A stretch of DNA of 12,478 nucleotides. Source: Bifidobacteriaceae bacterium (lineage in GTDB: Bacteria > Actinomycetota > Actinomycetes > Actinomycetales > WQXJ01). Each line of letters opens with the position of its first letter. Within the stretch, counting starts at the first letter, position 1. The DNA lies in NCBI GenBank assembly GCA_031265345.1, contig JAISCU010000027.1:1-12478 (forward strand), read 5' to 3'. A program made the translations under genes and the position numbers. A model generated the notes under the pieces. That model ran no database searches and had not been told where the DNA came from. It saw nothing but the letters and a program-made list of their open reading frames with translations. Below, in pieces: positions 6,110 through 12,478 of this stretch.

Positions 6110-7159
6110 GTGCATGGAGAATACAAAACGCCCGGTGGGAAGCTCGTCGCTGTCGATACCCAAAGCATCGATGGACGGTTGACCAGCGTGAAAGTGGCAG
6201 GCGACTTCTTCCTCGAGCCGGACGAGGCGCTGGCCCGCATCGAGGCCTCCCTGCTGGGAGCGTCCACCGAGGAGCAGGCGCAAACGCTCGCCAAGCGCGT
6301 CGAACAGGCGCTGGAACCAACCGACACGCTAGTGGGCTTCGATGCCGCCGCCGTGGCCATCGCCGTGCGCCGCGCTCTGGGAAAGTCCTCGACCTGGGCG
6401 GACCACCAGTTCACCTTGATCCAGGAGCAGCCCCGCGACCCGTACACCCAGATGGCTCTGGACCAGGTCTACGCCGAGGAGCTGGCGGCGGGAAGGCGCG
6501 GGCCCACACTGAGGATCTGGGAATGGGCTTCCAACGCCGTCATCATCGGCTCCTACCAATCCTGGTCGAACGAGGTGGACGAGGAGGGGGCCGCGCGCCA
6601 CGACACCACCGTGGTGCGGCGGGTGTCCGGCGGCGGAGCCATGTTCGTGGAGCCGGGCAACACCATCACCTACTCGCTGGTGGTGCCGGAGTCGCTGGTG
6701 GACGGCATGAGCTTCGTCGACTCGTACGCCTTCCTGGACGCCTGGTGCGTGGGGGCTCTGCGCTCGCTCGGGATCGACGCCAGCTACCTGCCGATCAACG
6801 ACATCGCCAGTCCGGCGGGGAAGATCGCCGGCGCCGCCCAGAAGCGTTTCGCGGACGGCGTGGTGTTGCACCACGTCACCATGGCCTACGACATCGACGC
6901 CGCCAAAATGCTCGAGGTCCTGCGGATCGGCCGCGAAAAGCTGTCCGACAAAGGCACCAAGTCGGCCGCCAAGCGCGTCGATCCGTTGCGCTCGCAGACC
7001 GGCCTTCCGCGCGACGCCATCGTCAAAGCCTTCATCTCGCATTTCGAGTCGCTCCACGGGCTCTCGCGGTCCGAGCCCACGCCCGCCGAGCTGTCCCGCG
7101 CCGCCGAGCTGGTCACCACCAAGTTCGCCACTCCCGAATGGCTCCATCGCGTGCCATGA
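6110..7159 (+). CDS. Lipoate/biotin protein ligase family protein with N-terminal accessory domain
   Basis: The 349-residue protein carries an LplB-like accessory domain at about 1-90 (HGEYKTPGGKLVAVD, then GDFF at 31-34). The ligase catalytic domain follows at about 98-300. Catalytic-domain marks are RIWEW (135-139), SNAVIIGSYQS (141-151), the adenylate-binding RRVSGGGAMF (170-179), NTITYSL (184-190) and the lysine in AGKIAGAAQKR (K238). It should adenylate lipoate or a related acid and attach it to a lysine of a carrier domain in the cytoplasm. In E. coli LplA the accessory domain is C-terminal; here the order is reversed, as in several actinobacterial homologues. The frame is open upstream to 5846, but homology begins at the GTG at 6110. 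It overlaps the transporter start by 4 nt (ATGA). Confidence 0.87.
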   Translation: MHGEYKTPGGKLVAVDTQSIDGRLTSVKVAGDFFLEPDEALARIEASLLGASTEEQAQTLAKRVEQALEPTDTLVGFDAAAVAIAVRRALGKSSTWADHQFTLIQEQPRDPYTQMALDQVYAEELAAGRRGPTLRIWEWASNAVIIGSYQSWSNEVDEEGAARHDTTVVRRVSGGGAMFVEPGNTITYSLVVPESLVDGMSFVDSYAFLDAWCVGALRSLGIDASYLPINDIASPAGKIAGAAQKRFADGVVLHHVTMAYDIDAAKMLEVLRIGREKLSDKGTKSAAKRVDPLRSQTGLPRDAIVKAFISHFESLHGLSRSEPTPAELSRAAELVTTKFATPEWLHRVP

Positions 7160-8469
7160 GCCCTTCCTATCGGCGTGTCCTGGCACTGGCTGTGCCCGCG
7201 CTTGGCGCGCTGGTGGCGGAACCGGTGTTCATCATGGTGGACACCGCCATCGTTGGCCGCCTCGGCACCACGCCGCTGGCCGGGCTCTCGTTGGCCGGGG
7301 CTATTCTGGGCACCACGGTCTATCTCTGCGTCTTCCTGACCTACGCGACCACCGCCGCGGTCGCGCAGGCGTTTGGGGCAGGACGTTTGGACGATGCCGC
7401 TCGCCGGGGCACCGACGTCCTTTGGCTCGCCTTCGGGTTGGGCACCGGCCTGGCGATTGCGCTCTGGGCGGCGGCGCGACCGCTGGCGGCGCTGTTCGGG
7501 CCAGATTCTGCCGTGCTGGACCAGGCCGTCACTTATCTGCGCTGGTCGGCGCTCGGGCTGCCAGCCATGCTGGTGGTGCTGGCCGCCACCGGCGTGCTGC
7601 GGGGCCTGCACAACACCAAGGTGACGCTCCGGGTGGCGATGGCCGGCGGCATCGTGAACGCGATCGGGTCGCTGGTGCTGTGCTACCCGGCCGGGCTGGG
7701 GATCATGGGCGCCGCGCTCGGCACGGTTCTGGGCCAGACGGTCATGGCGCTGTGGGCCGGGGGACTGGTGGTGGCCTTCGCGCGGCGGCAGTCAGTGGGG
7801 CTGCGGCCACGTTGGAGCGGGCTTGGCCGGGTGGCGCGCTCCGGTGTGCCGCTGTTCTTGCGCACCTGTGCCTTGCGGGCCTGCGCAATGGTCGCTTTGT
7901 GGGTGGCCACTGGTTTGGGCGCTGCGGAACTGGCGGCGCAACAGGTCGTCACCAACATTTGGTCCTTCTCGGCGCTGGCCATTGATGCCCTGGCGGTGGC
8001 AGCGCAAGCGCTAGTGGGCTCCGCCATCGGCGCTGGTGACCCGACCGGTCTGGCGGATGTGAAGCGGGCGGTCATGCGTTTGTCTGTCTTCACTGGCGTA
8101 GCTTTAGGTGCCGTTTTCGCAGCTTTGGCCTGGGTCTGGCCGTGGGCCTTTAGCGATGATCCGCTCGTCCACCGCGCCGCCGCTATTGGCCTGCTGGTGA
8201 TGGCCTTGTGCATGCCCTTGGGCGCGTGGGCCTTCGCCCTGGACGGCATCTTGATGGGCGCAGGAGATTTCGTGTTCTTGGCCAAAGGGATGGGCGTCGC
8301 GTTGTTGTGCTACTTGCCCGCCGCCCTGGCGATCCGGCTGTGGGCTCACGGCCCTGGCGGAATCGGCTGGCTGTGGCTGGCCTACGCCGGCCTGTTGATG
8401 GCGGCCAGAGGACTGTTCTACCGAAAGCGGGCCCATGCGGCAGGACCGGCCGAACGGGTGGACGCATGA
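7156..8469 (+). CDS. MATE-family efflux transporter (DinF-like)
   Basis: The 437-residue integral membrane protein has about twelve hydrophobic segments in two homologous halves (roughly 5-215 and 225-430). Opening residues YRRVLALAVPALGALVAEPV, followed by FIMVDTAIVGRLGTTPLAGL, are the typical MATE start with the conserved D-T-A-I-V-G-R-L-G block. GLHNTKVTLRVA and the second-half GAAELAAQQVVTN, with ALVGSAIGAGDP, are likewise typical. It should export small organic compounds using a proton or sodium gradient. The ATG at 7156 overlaps the ligase stop (ATGA), so the two are co-translated; a functional link is not obvious. The frame is open far upstream, but that part is the shadow of the ligase gene. 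Substrate unknown. Confidence 0.92.
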   Translation: MSPSYRRVLALAVPALGALVAEPVFIMVDTAIVGRLGTTPLAGLSLAGAILGTTVYLCVFLTYATTAAVAQAFGAGRLDDAARRGTDVLWLAFGLGTGLAIALWAAARPLAALFGPDSAVLDQAVTYLRWSALGLPAMLVVLAATGVLRGLHNTKVTLRVAMAGGIVNAIGSLVLCYPAGLGIMGAALGTVLGQTVMALWAGGLVVAFARRQSVGLRPRWSGLGRVARSGVPLFLRTCALRACAMVALWVATGLGAAELAAQQVVTNIWSFSALAIDALAVAAQALVGSAIGAGDPTGLADVKRAVMRLSVFTGVALGAVFAALAWVWPWAFSDDPLVHRAAAIGLLVMALCMPLGAWAFALDGILMGAGDFVFLAKGMGVALLCYLPAALAIRLWAHGPGGIGWLWLAYAGLLMAARGLFYRKRAHAAGPAERVDA

Positions 8470-8525
8470 GCGGCACAATGCGTTGATGGGCCATCCCCTT
8501 GTTCGTCTCCGTGCCATTGCTGGAA

Positions 8526-8580
8526 GCCCCGCCCGGAACACGGGTTGGTGCCTGGCACCAACCCGTGTTCCCGACGGGGC
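8526..8580. repeat. 33-bp palindrome copy 2 inside a 55-bp near-perfect inverted repeat
   Basis: The core 8537-8569 has the same 16-bp arms as 3714-3746, with T rather than A in the centre. Here pairing continues outward: GG/CC next to the core, then GCCCCG/CGGGGC at the ends, with 25 of 27 pairs in total and two mismatches. It starts 57 bp after the transporter stop and could terminate that operon, although no T-run follows. Confidence 0.85.
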
Positions 8581-8669
8581 TCATGGCGCGTGGCTGGTCG
8601 ACTGGCGAGCGGTCTGGCGGCTGCTAGCCCGTCCGGCCAAATGCCGACGACGCGGGCGGGGACGAGAGA

Positions 8670-8683
8670 GCGGCATCGTGCAA
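8670..8683 (+). repeat. 14-bp dispersed motif GCGGCATCGTGCAA
   Basis: This 14-mer is repeated exactly, in inverse orientation, at 10996-11009. It occurs with one mismatch at 11037-11050, and its first 13 bases occur at 12370-12382 inside the proline-rich gene. Here it is 17 bp before... the ATG-proximal region of the lipoprotein gene's control region, a few bases upstream of a palindrome at 8688-8704. Its role is unknown. Confidence 0.55.
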
Positions 8684-8687
8684 AATT

Positions 8688-8704
8688 GTCTGCTCGGAGC
8701 AGAC
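8688..8704. promoter_or_regulatory. 17-bp palindrome upstream of the lipoprotein gene
   Basis: GTCTGCTC-G-GAGCAGAC has perfect 8-bp arms. It is centred about 43 bp before the ATG and upstream of the TAGCCT box, where an operator would be expected. No adjacent regulator gene points to a binding protein. Confidence 0.5.
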
Positions 8705-8725
8705 CGCCTCCGCCTTCCATTTCGG

Positions 8726-8731
8726 TAGCCT
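8726..8731 (+). promoter_or_regulatory. Candidate -10 box of the lipoprotein gene
   Basis: TAGCCT fits TANNNT and ends 7 nt before the ATG at 8739. There is no Shine-Dalgarno, so a leaderless transcript starting at or next to the ATG is plausible; this also argues against the GTG at 8733. Confidence 0.35.
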
Positions 8732-8738
8732 CGTGTTC

Positions 8739-10133
8739 ATGACCACCGATTGTCGGCACACCCGGCCCCAGATTCCCTGTGCGCGTCACAAGGCGAAGCT
8801 CAAATGCGCTCTGGCCGCTCTGGCCGCTGTGGCGCTCATGGCGGGAATGGCGGCGGCATGCACGACACCCGGCGCCGACCCCGGACCCAGCGCCAGCCGA
8901 AGCCCCCAGCCCGCCCCTTCGGTGGCGAACACCGAAATGGGAGCCGCGTTCGTGCAACTCTACGAGGCTCTATTGAGCGTGGGATGGTCAGGCCATGGGG
9001 GCAGGGCTTTCTGCACTGACGAATGGAAGGGCGGTGGCAGCGTCGGGTACCTGGCCCAAGACGACCGGATCGAGGTGAAGGTGGGAGGCGAGAACGCGAT
9101 CAAGCAGCTCTCGGCGCCATTCAGGGAGGCTCTTCGCGGTCGCGAGGCGCGCCTCATGATCGAGGCCGGGAGTAGCTTCGACCCCGACGAGCCAGCTGGC
9201 ATCGTCGATGTCTTGGTCGCGACCGAGTTCTCATCGTTGGACTTGGCGACCGACGTGACCGGGCATCGAGCCACAGGCACGTCGGTGCTTGAAATCCCCA
9301 ATCTGGTGTCGCTCCGGGCCGATTCGATCAGCCCCGAGGATTGGCCGGACAGCGCGATGCCCAGCTTGGTCGATCTGACTTACGCGGAGAAGCCTGATTT
9401 TGCGGTGATCGCAGAGTCTTTCCCGAACCTTCGGAGCCTGGCGATCGGTCGCTGGTACACGGATGGTTTCGACTGGGAAGACCGCGACCAGTTGCACCTC
9501 GAAAGCCTGTCCGCGCTGTCGAGGCTCGAGTCGTTGTCGCTCGCGGACGAGCAGGTCGACGTACGAAAAGAGTTTGTGCCGACGATCGTCAGGGAGATTC
9601 CAACGGCGTTGATGCTGAGGCAAATCAAGGCGACGCTGCCTGGCCTCCAGCGCCTCAACGGACGCGACTTCGAGGACTTTCGAGTGATGGACTTCATAGA
9701 TCAGCCGGTCACGCCGAAGCTGTTCTCCGAATGCGCGGTGGCGCTCCGGCACGAGGGAGCCTCTTATCCTGAGGCGTCCGGCGTGCCCGCTGTGGATGGC
9801 CCGGTGCTGGTGACCGGGAATTCGCCCGTGGCCGTTTCTGACGCCATCCCGAGCGAGGTGCAGACACAGTCACTCGACCTCTTGCGCTACATAATCTCCG
9901 CGCAGTTGGTGGAGGGCAACGTGATCGGCGCCTACAGCAATGGTGGCCCCGCCTCGCAAGGTATCACTCAGGTCGAGATCATCGATCTGGCCGACCAGGT
10001 CCGTTGGCTCGAGGTGGTGTCGGTCACCTCGCCGCCCGCGACCTGCGAGGTGGGGGCGGGCTCGCACCGCGGGTGCACGGGGGGATTCGACATCGATGAC
10101 GCCATTGATTACATCAACTCCGTGCTGGCGTAG
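8739..10133 (+). CDS. Putative lipoprotein with leucine-rich-repeat-like middle region
   Basis: This 464-residue protein is not one I recognise. The N-terminus is a lipoprotein signal: a basic region with several Cys and Lys (CRHTRPQIPCARHKAKLKCA), a hydrophobic core ALAALAAVALMAGM and AAAC with the acceptor Cys at residue 41. A Pro/Ser linker follows. Between about 190 and 315 the spacing of leucines suggests degenerate leucine-rich repeats (IPNLVSLRAD, MPSLVDLTYA, FPNLRSLAIG, LSRLESLSLA, LPGLQRLNG). The C-terminal part has two further cysteines (CEVGAGSHRGC), which may pair. It is probably exported and lipid-anchored on the outer face of the membrane, perhaps as a binding protein. The ATG at 8739 is preferred over the GTG at 8733 for lack of any ribosome site and because of the nearby TANNNT box. 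A short gap and the same strand link it loosely to the metalloprotease gene. Confidence 0.75.
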   Translation: MTTDCRHTRPQIPCARHKAKLKCALAALAAVALMAGMAAACTTPGADPGPSASRSPQPAPSVANTEMGAAFVQLYEALLSVGWSGHGGRAFCTDEWKGGGSVGYLAQDDRIEVKVGGENAIKQLSAPFREALRGREARLMIEAGSSFDPDEPAGIVDVLVATEFSSLDLATDVTGHRATGTSVLEIPNLVSLRADSISPEDWPDSAMPSLVDLTYAEKPDFAVIAESFPNLRSLAIGRWYTDGFDWEDRDQLHLESLSALSRLESLSLADEQVDVRKEFVPTIVREIPTALMLRQIKATLPGLQRLNGRDFEDFRVMDFIDQPVTPKLFSECAVALRHEGASYPEASGVPAVDGPVLVTGNSPVAVSDAIPSEVQTQSLDLLRYIISAQLVEGNVIGAYSNGGPASQGITQVEIIDLADQVRWLEVVSVTSPPATCEVGAGSHRGCTGGFDIDDAIDYINSVLA

Positions 10134-10250
10134 TGGCTCAGTGCTCATTCCTAGGTAGGACTCGCGGCCGGGCTCGGTCGTGCGGGCGGCGGATCGCATT
10201 GGGCACCTCCGAACGATGCGCCCATGCGGCTCCGCGGGTCAGGCTTGGTT

Positions 10251-10961
10251 ATGACCACTTACCAGACCCGTCGCCGGACCCGCTTGACGCCGCTCGGACG
10301 GTTGGTGTTCGGGGTCCTGGCCGTGGCGGCGCTGATCGGATTGGTGGCTGGCGCCAAGGCTGTCGCCGCCGGGCTGGGCGTGGGGGAGCCCAAATCTGAG
10401 GCGGCGCGTGCCGGTGAGTCCGGCGAATCGGACCTGCCCGGCGCGGAGGTCGGCGAGCACCCGGACGCTTCGGTCGTGGTCACCTATGACGTGGCGAGCA
10501 GGGGCTCAATCGAGGTTCCGCTGACCGATTTCGCCCGCGAGGCCCAGGACATCTTGGACGACCCGGCGGGTTGGCGGTCGGCGCGGGTGGGGTTCGACCG
10601 GGTTGAGGGCGGCGGCGACTTCACCTTGTGGCTGGCCACCGCCGACCAGCTGACCGGTTTCGCCGAGGACTGCGCCCCCGAGTACTCCTGCCGGGTCGGC
10701 CGGGACGTGGTGATCAACCAGGACCGCTGGCTGCACGGCGCTTTGCCGGGCGCGCTCGACGGGATCCCCATGGGCGAGTACCGGACCATGGCCGTCAACC
10801 ACGAGGTGGGCCACTGGCTCGGACTGGACCACACGGCCTGCCCCGGCGGGGGGCTGTTGGCGCCGTTGATGATGCAGCAGTCGAAGGGCCTGGACGGCTG
10901 TCTGGCCAACCAGTACCCGTTGCCGGAGGAACGGCGGGCGCCCGCGTTGGGGCTCGGCTGA
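10251..10961 (+). CDS. DUF3152 family membrane-anchored zinc metalloprotease-like protein
   Basis: From the ATG at 10251 the protein has 236 residues. A basic N-terminus (TRRRTRLTPLGR) precedes one membrane helix at about 18-41, an acidic/Ser-rich linker and an extracytoplasmic domain from about 73. The core motif HEVGHWLGLDH (184-194) fits HExxHxxGxxH: three zinc-binding histidines (184, 188, 194) and catalytic Glu185. A methionine-containing turn (LMMQQ, about 206-210) follows, as in metzincin-like peptidases. C141/C147 and C197/C217 may form disulfides. The sequence around the motif, with ACPGG after it and Q-Q-S-K-G-L-D-G-C, is the DUF3152 signature in actinobacteria. An upstream in-frame ATG at 10224 would add nine residues; neither start has a good ribosome site. 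Substrate unknown; activity is predicted only from the motif. Confidence 0.85.
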   Translation: MTTYQTRRRTRLTPLGRLVFGVLAVAALIGLVAGAKAVAAGLGVGEPKSEAARAGESGESDLPGAEVGEHPDASVVVTYDVASRGSIEVPLTDFAREAQDILDDPAGWRSARVGFDRVEGGGDFTLWLATADQLTGFAEDCAPEYSCRVGRDVVINQDRWLHGALPGALDGIPMGEYRTMAVNHEVGHWLGLDHTACPGGGLLAPLMMQQSKGLDGCLANQYPLPEERRAPALGLG

Positions 10962-10995
10962 CCGGCTTGTGCCCGCGACCGCCCGGTTCGAACCC

Positions 10996-11050
10996 TTGCA
11001 CGATGCCGCCGGGCCGTCTCGTGCGCGACCGTTGGGGCGGCATCGTCCAA
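10996..11050. repeat. Inverted repeat between the metalloprotease and toxin-antitoxin genes
   Basis: ACGATGCCGCC (11000-11010) is the exact complement of GGCGGCATCGT (11036-11046). After one mismatch three further pairs extend the stem (10996-10998 with 11048-11050). The loop is 25 nt. It lies 35 bp after the metalloprotease stop, where a terminator is expected, but no T-run follows. Both arms contain the 14-bp motif also seen at 8670. Confidence 0.6.
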
Positions 11051-11086
11051 AGTCTGGAAGCGCTTTTCGGTCCTTGCGAGCGGGAA

Positions 11087-11118
11087 TCGCGCTAGTATTG
11101 CTCTGAAAAGTAGCGAGA
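11087..11118 (+). promoter_or_regulatory. Promoter and operator candidate of the PIN toxin-antitoxin operon
   Basis: TAGTAT (11093-11098) is a good -10 box, with no -35 at ideal spacing. The inverted repeat TCGCGCTA (11087-11094) and TAGCGAGA (11111-11118), 7 of 8 positions complementary, brackets the expected transcription start, as expected for autorepression by the antitoxin. Confidence 0.45.
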
Positions 11119-11133
11119 TTGAAGGGAGCGGGC

Positions 11134-11403
11134 ATGCCGGGAGCCATCACTGTGGGCATCGCGGAGGCGCATGACCGGTTGTCGGAAATCGTTGCCCAGG
11201 CCGAGGCCGGAGCCGATGTCACGATCTCTCGGCACGGGCGACCCATCCTCAGGCTCGTGCGGGTGGATCAACCGTCCACGGTTGGCGACGGGGCCTTGGC
11301 CGCCGAAGACATGCGCCGCCGCCTCGCGCGCCGCGCCCACCGCAGGACCACTGCGGAGATAGCGGCGGACATCCAGGCGGACCGGGAGTCGTGGCGAGAG
11401 TGA
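11134..11403 (+). CDS. Phd/YefM-type (VapB-like) antitoxin
   Basis: The 89-residue protein begins PGAITVGIAEAHDRLSEIVA, followed by QAEAGADVTISRHGRPILRL, the N-terminal DNA-binding fold of the Phd/YefM family (strand, helix with the A-E-A-H-D-R-L-S-E-I pattern, and I-S-R-H-G-R-P strand turn). The C-terminal half is charged and probably disordered alone, folding on the toxin (DMRRRLARRAHRRTTAEIAA, then DRESWRE). The ATG at 11134 is chosen because GGGAG lies 7-8 nt upstream; a TTG at 11119 in the same frame is unlikely. Its stop lies inside the toxin gene, with the two reading frames overlapping, so synthesis is coupled. Expected role: bind and inhibit the PIN toxin and repress the operon. Confidence 0.9.
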   Translation: MPGAITVGIAEAHDRLSEIVAQAEAGADVTISRHGRPILRLVRVDQPSTVGDGALAAEDMRRRLARRAHRRTTAEIAADIQADRESWRE

Positions 11404-11804
11404 TCTACCTTGATTCGTCCGTGCTGATCTACGCCGTGGAGGACGCAGGCACTGCGGGCGAGGCTGCGCGAGCGGCCTTCGCGACCGCTACCGAGCCGCT
11501 CGCTATCAGCGCCCTCACCGAGATGGAATGCTTGGTCGGAGCGTTCCGGCGCCAAGACGCCGAGTTGGAAGCAGACTACCGCGCCCAATTCGGGCGCTTG
11601 GCCTTGGTTGTCATTGACAGGCCCGTCTTCGAGATCGCGGCCCGGCTGCTGGCCGCCCATGACGTGGGCGCGCAACACGCGATCCACTGGGCCGCGGCGT
11701 TGAGCGCGGGGTGCTCCGCGTTGCTCACCTCTGATGCGCTGTTCGCCAAGAGGGCCGCGCCGTTCGCGGTTCAGGTCCGGGTGGTCGAGCCGCCTCAGTC
11801 ATGA
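11391..11804 (+). CDS. PIN-domain (VapC-like) toxin with one altered active-site residue
   Basis: The 137-residue protein has the PIN nuclease fold. Acidic residues expected at the metal site are D8 (VIYLDSSVLIY), E44 (ISALTEMECL) and D115 (LLTSDALF). The usual Asp of the 'xDAIHxAxA' helix is His here (GAQHAIHWAAAL, H96). VapC toxins are Mg-dependent RNases that cut tRNA or rRNA. The start at GTG 11391 overlaps the antitoxin by 13 nt; GTG at 11400 (GTGA overlap, product 3 residues shorter) is equally possible. The length is normal and the frame intact. Loss of one of four acidic residues could weaken activity, or mark a subfamily that uses His; the sequence alone does not decide. Confidence 0.86.
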   Translation: MARVIYLDSSVLIYAVEDAGTAGEAARAAFATATEPLAISALTEMECLVGAFRRQDAELEADYRAQFGRLALVVIDRPVFEIAARLLAAHDVGAQHAIHWAAALSAGCSALLTSDALFAKRAAPFAVQVRVVEPPQS

Positions 11805-11825
11805 CCGGGGCGGCGCGCCCAGGCC

Positions 11826-12478
11826 TCAGGACAGGATCACAAAGAAGACCAGCGAGAACGTTCCCGCTGCCAAGGCGAGGGCGCCCAGCGCCAATCCGAT
11901 GATCCAGGCCACCCTGCCTTTGCGCGGATCGCGCGCGCGCGGCGGCTTCTTGGCCGCGGGCGGCGGCGCTACCGGCGAATACTGCCCTGGGGAGTATCCG
12001 GGGCCTGGCGCTGGTGGCGCGCCTGTCGGCGGTGCGGGCGGGAACGGCTGCCCCGGTGTGTATCCAGGGCCTGGTGGTGGATATCCAGGCGCGCTCGCGG
12101 CCGGAATTGTTGATGGCGGAGGCGGAGGTGGCGCAGAGCCGAACTGCGGGCCGGGCGCAGGCGTTGGAGGGGACGGCGGCGGCAGCGTCGGTGCCGGTGC
12201 GGGTGGGGGCGCAGCGGCGGCTGGCGGCGCTGGGGGCGTCGGGGGCACGGATGCTTGCATCACACTCGGGACTCCCGACTGGCCGGGTGACAGCGACGCT
12301 TCGGGCGTTGGTTCTGCTGGTTCCGGCGACGGTGGCGCGGGAGGGGGCGGTGGTGGCGCAGACGCGGGGGCGGCATCGTGCAGCGGTGCCTGCGATGTGG
12401 CGGGAGGCGCCGTCGGGGCGGGGCCGGGCAAATGCTGAGTTGGCGAGGGGAACGCGGAGCCGGGCGGCCCTGACGGAG
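11826..12478 (-). CDS. Proline-rich protein with C-terminal membrane anchor, 5' end outside window
   Basis: The minus-strand frame is open from the right edge to TGA at 11828-11826. A TTG at 12431 could serve as a start, but the frame continues upstream with the same Pro/Ser character (PSGPPGSAFPSPTQHLPGPA), so the gene is probably truncated by the window. About 170 visible residues are Pro/Ala/Ser/Gly-rich, with two related blocks near the end, PGPGYTPGQPFPPA and PGPGYSPGQYSPVA. A basic segment KKPPRARDPRKGR and one membrane helix AWIIGLALGALALAAGTFSL then lead to VFFVILS at the end. The basic flank predicts the proline-rich part in the cytoplasm. Similar tails occur in actinobacterial proteins of unrelated function, so none is assigned. 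It converges on the PIN toxin gene across a 21-bp gap. Confidence 0.68.
   Translation of the reverse strand, partial: PSGPPGSAFPSPTQHLPGPAPTAPPATSQAPLHDAAPASAPPPPPPAPPSPEPAEPTPEASLSPGQSGVPSVMQASVPPTPPAPPAAAAPPPAPAPTLPPPSPPTPAPGPQFGSAPPPPPPSTIPAASAPGYPPPGPGYTPGQPFPPAPPTGAPPAPGPGYSPGQYSPVAPPPAAKKPPRARDPRKGRVAWIIGLALGALALAAGTFSLVFFVILS

Noticed and set aside
5869..8469. An 866-residue open frame covering the ligase and transporter genes
   Set aside because: Only the part from 7156 has membrane-transporter sequence. The upstream 430 codons are an out-of-frame shadow of the ligase gene with Arg/Gly/His-rich random composition.
3714..8569. Composite transposon bounded by the two 33-bp palindromes
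   Set aside because: No transposase lies inside, no target duplication is visible, and each end is itself a palindrome rather than a terminal repeat. Ordinary chromosomal gene types fill the interval.
11734..12438. Gly-rich 234-residue plus-strand frame
   Set aside because: It is the antisense of the proline-rich gene (CCN codons read as GGN) and starts inside the PIN toxin.

Overview
The window looks like chromosomal DNA of a high-GC Gram-positive bacterium (Actinomycetota). The reasons are strong G/C bias at third codon positions, frequent GTG starts, stop-start overlaps of the GTGA/ATGA/TGATG type, several genes without a Shine-Dalgarno sequence but with a TANNNT box about 6 nt before the start codon, and families typical of this phylum: DUF3618, a DUF3152 metalloprotease, a Gp49-like HigB and an ECF sigma factor paired with a membrane protein. 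The genus cannot be named from the sequence alone.

Layout, left to right. (1) 1-481, minus: a toxin-first HigB/HigA module; the antitoxin is cut by the left edge, and a strong promoter suggests a leaderless toxin mRNA. (2) 668-1612: tRNA-Leu(UAG) on minus, a two-gene plus-strand unit (DUF3618 membrane protein and a GroES-like protein) and tRNA-Lys(CUU). (3) 1574-3404: a short-chain dehydrogenase on minus diverges from a TetR regulator on plus; two palindromic operator candidates 31 bp apart lie between them. The dehydrogenase frame terminates inside tRNA-Lys. (4) 3405-3827: a gene-free stretch holding two oppositely oriented ~92-bp composite repeats, each built of four 18-bp units in ++-- order, followed by a perfect 33-bp palindrome. 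(5) 3828-5875, minus: an ECF sigma factor translationally coupled to a large single-pass membrane protein, probably its anti-sigma partner. (6) 6110-8469, plus: a lipoate/biotin-ligase-family protein overlapping a MATE-type transporter. (7) 8470-8738: a second copy of the 33-bp palindrome, here enlarged to 55 bp, and a smaller 17-bp palindrome. (8) 8739-10961, plus: an unrecognised leucine-rich lipoprotein and a membrane-anchored DUF3152 metalloprotease with HExxHxxGxxH. (9) 11134-11804, plus: a Phd/VapB-type antitoxin and a PIN-domain toxin in which one expected active-site Asp is His. (10) 11826-12478, minus: the 3' part of a proline-rich protein with a C-terminal membrane anchor.

The genes form independent small modules rather than one pathway: two toxin-antitoxin pairs near the two ends, a divergently regulated oxidoreductase, a sigma/membrane-protein signalling pair, a lipoylation/transporter pair and cell-envelope proteins. 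No insertion sequence, phage gene or CRISPR array was seen. The least explained structure is the paired composite repeat at 3450-3688. Its units agree better with their hairpin partners than with the corresponding units of the other copy, as expected if the fold is maintained.
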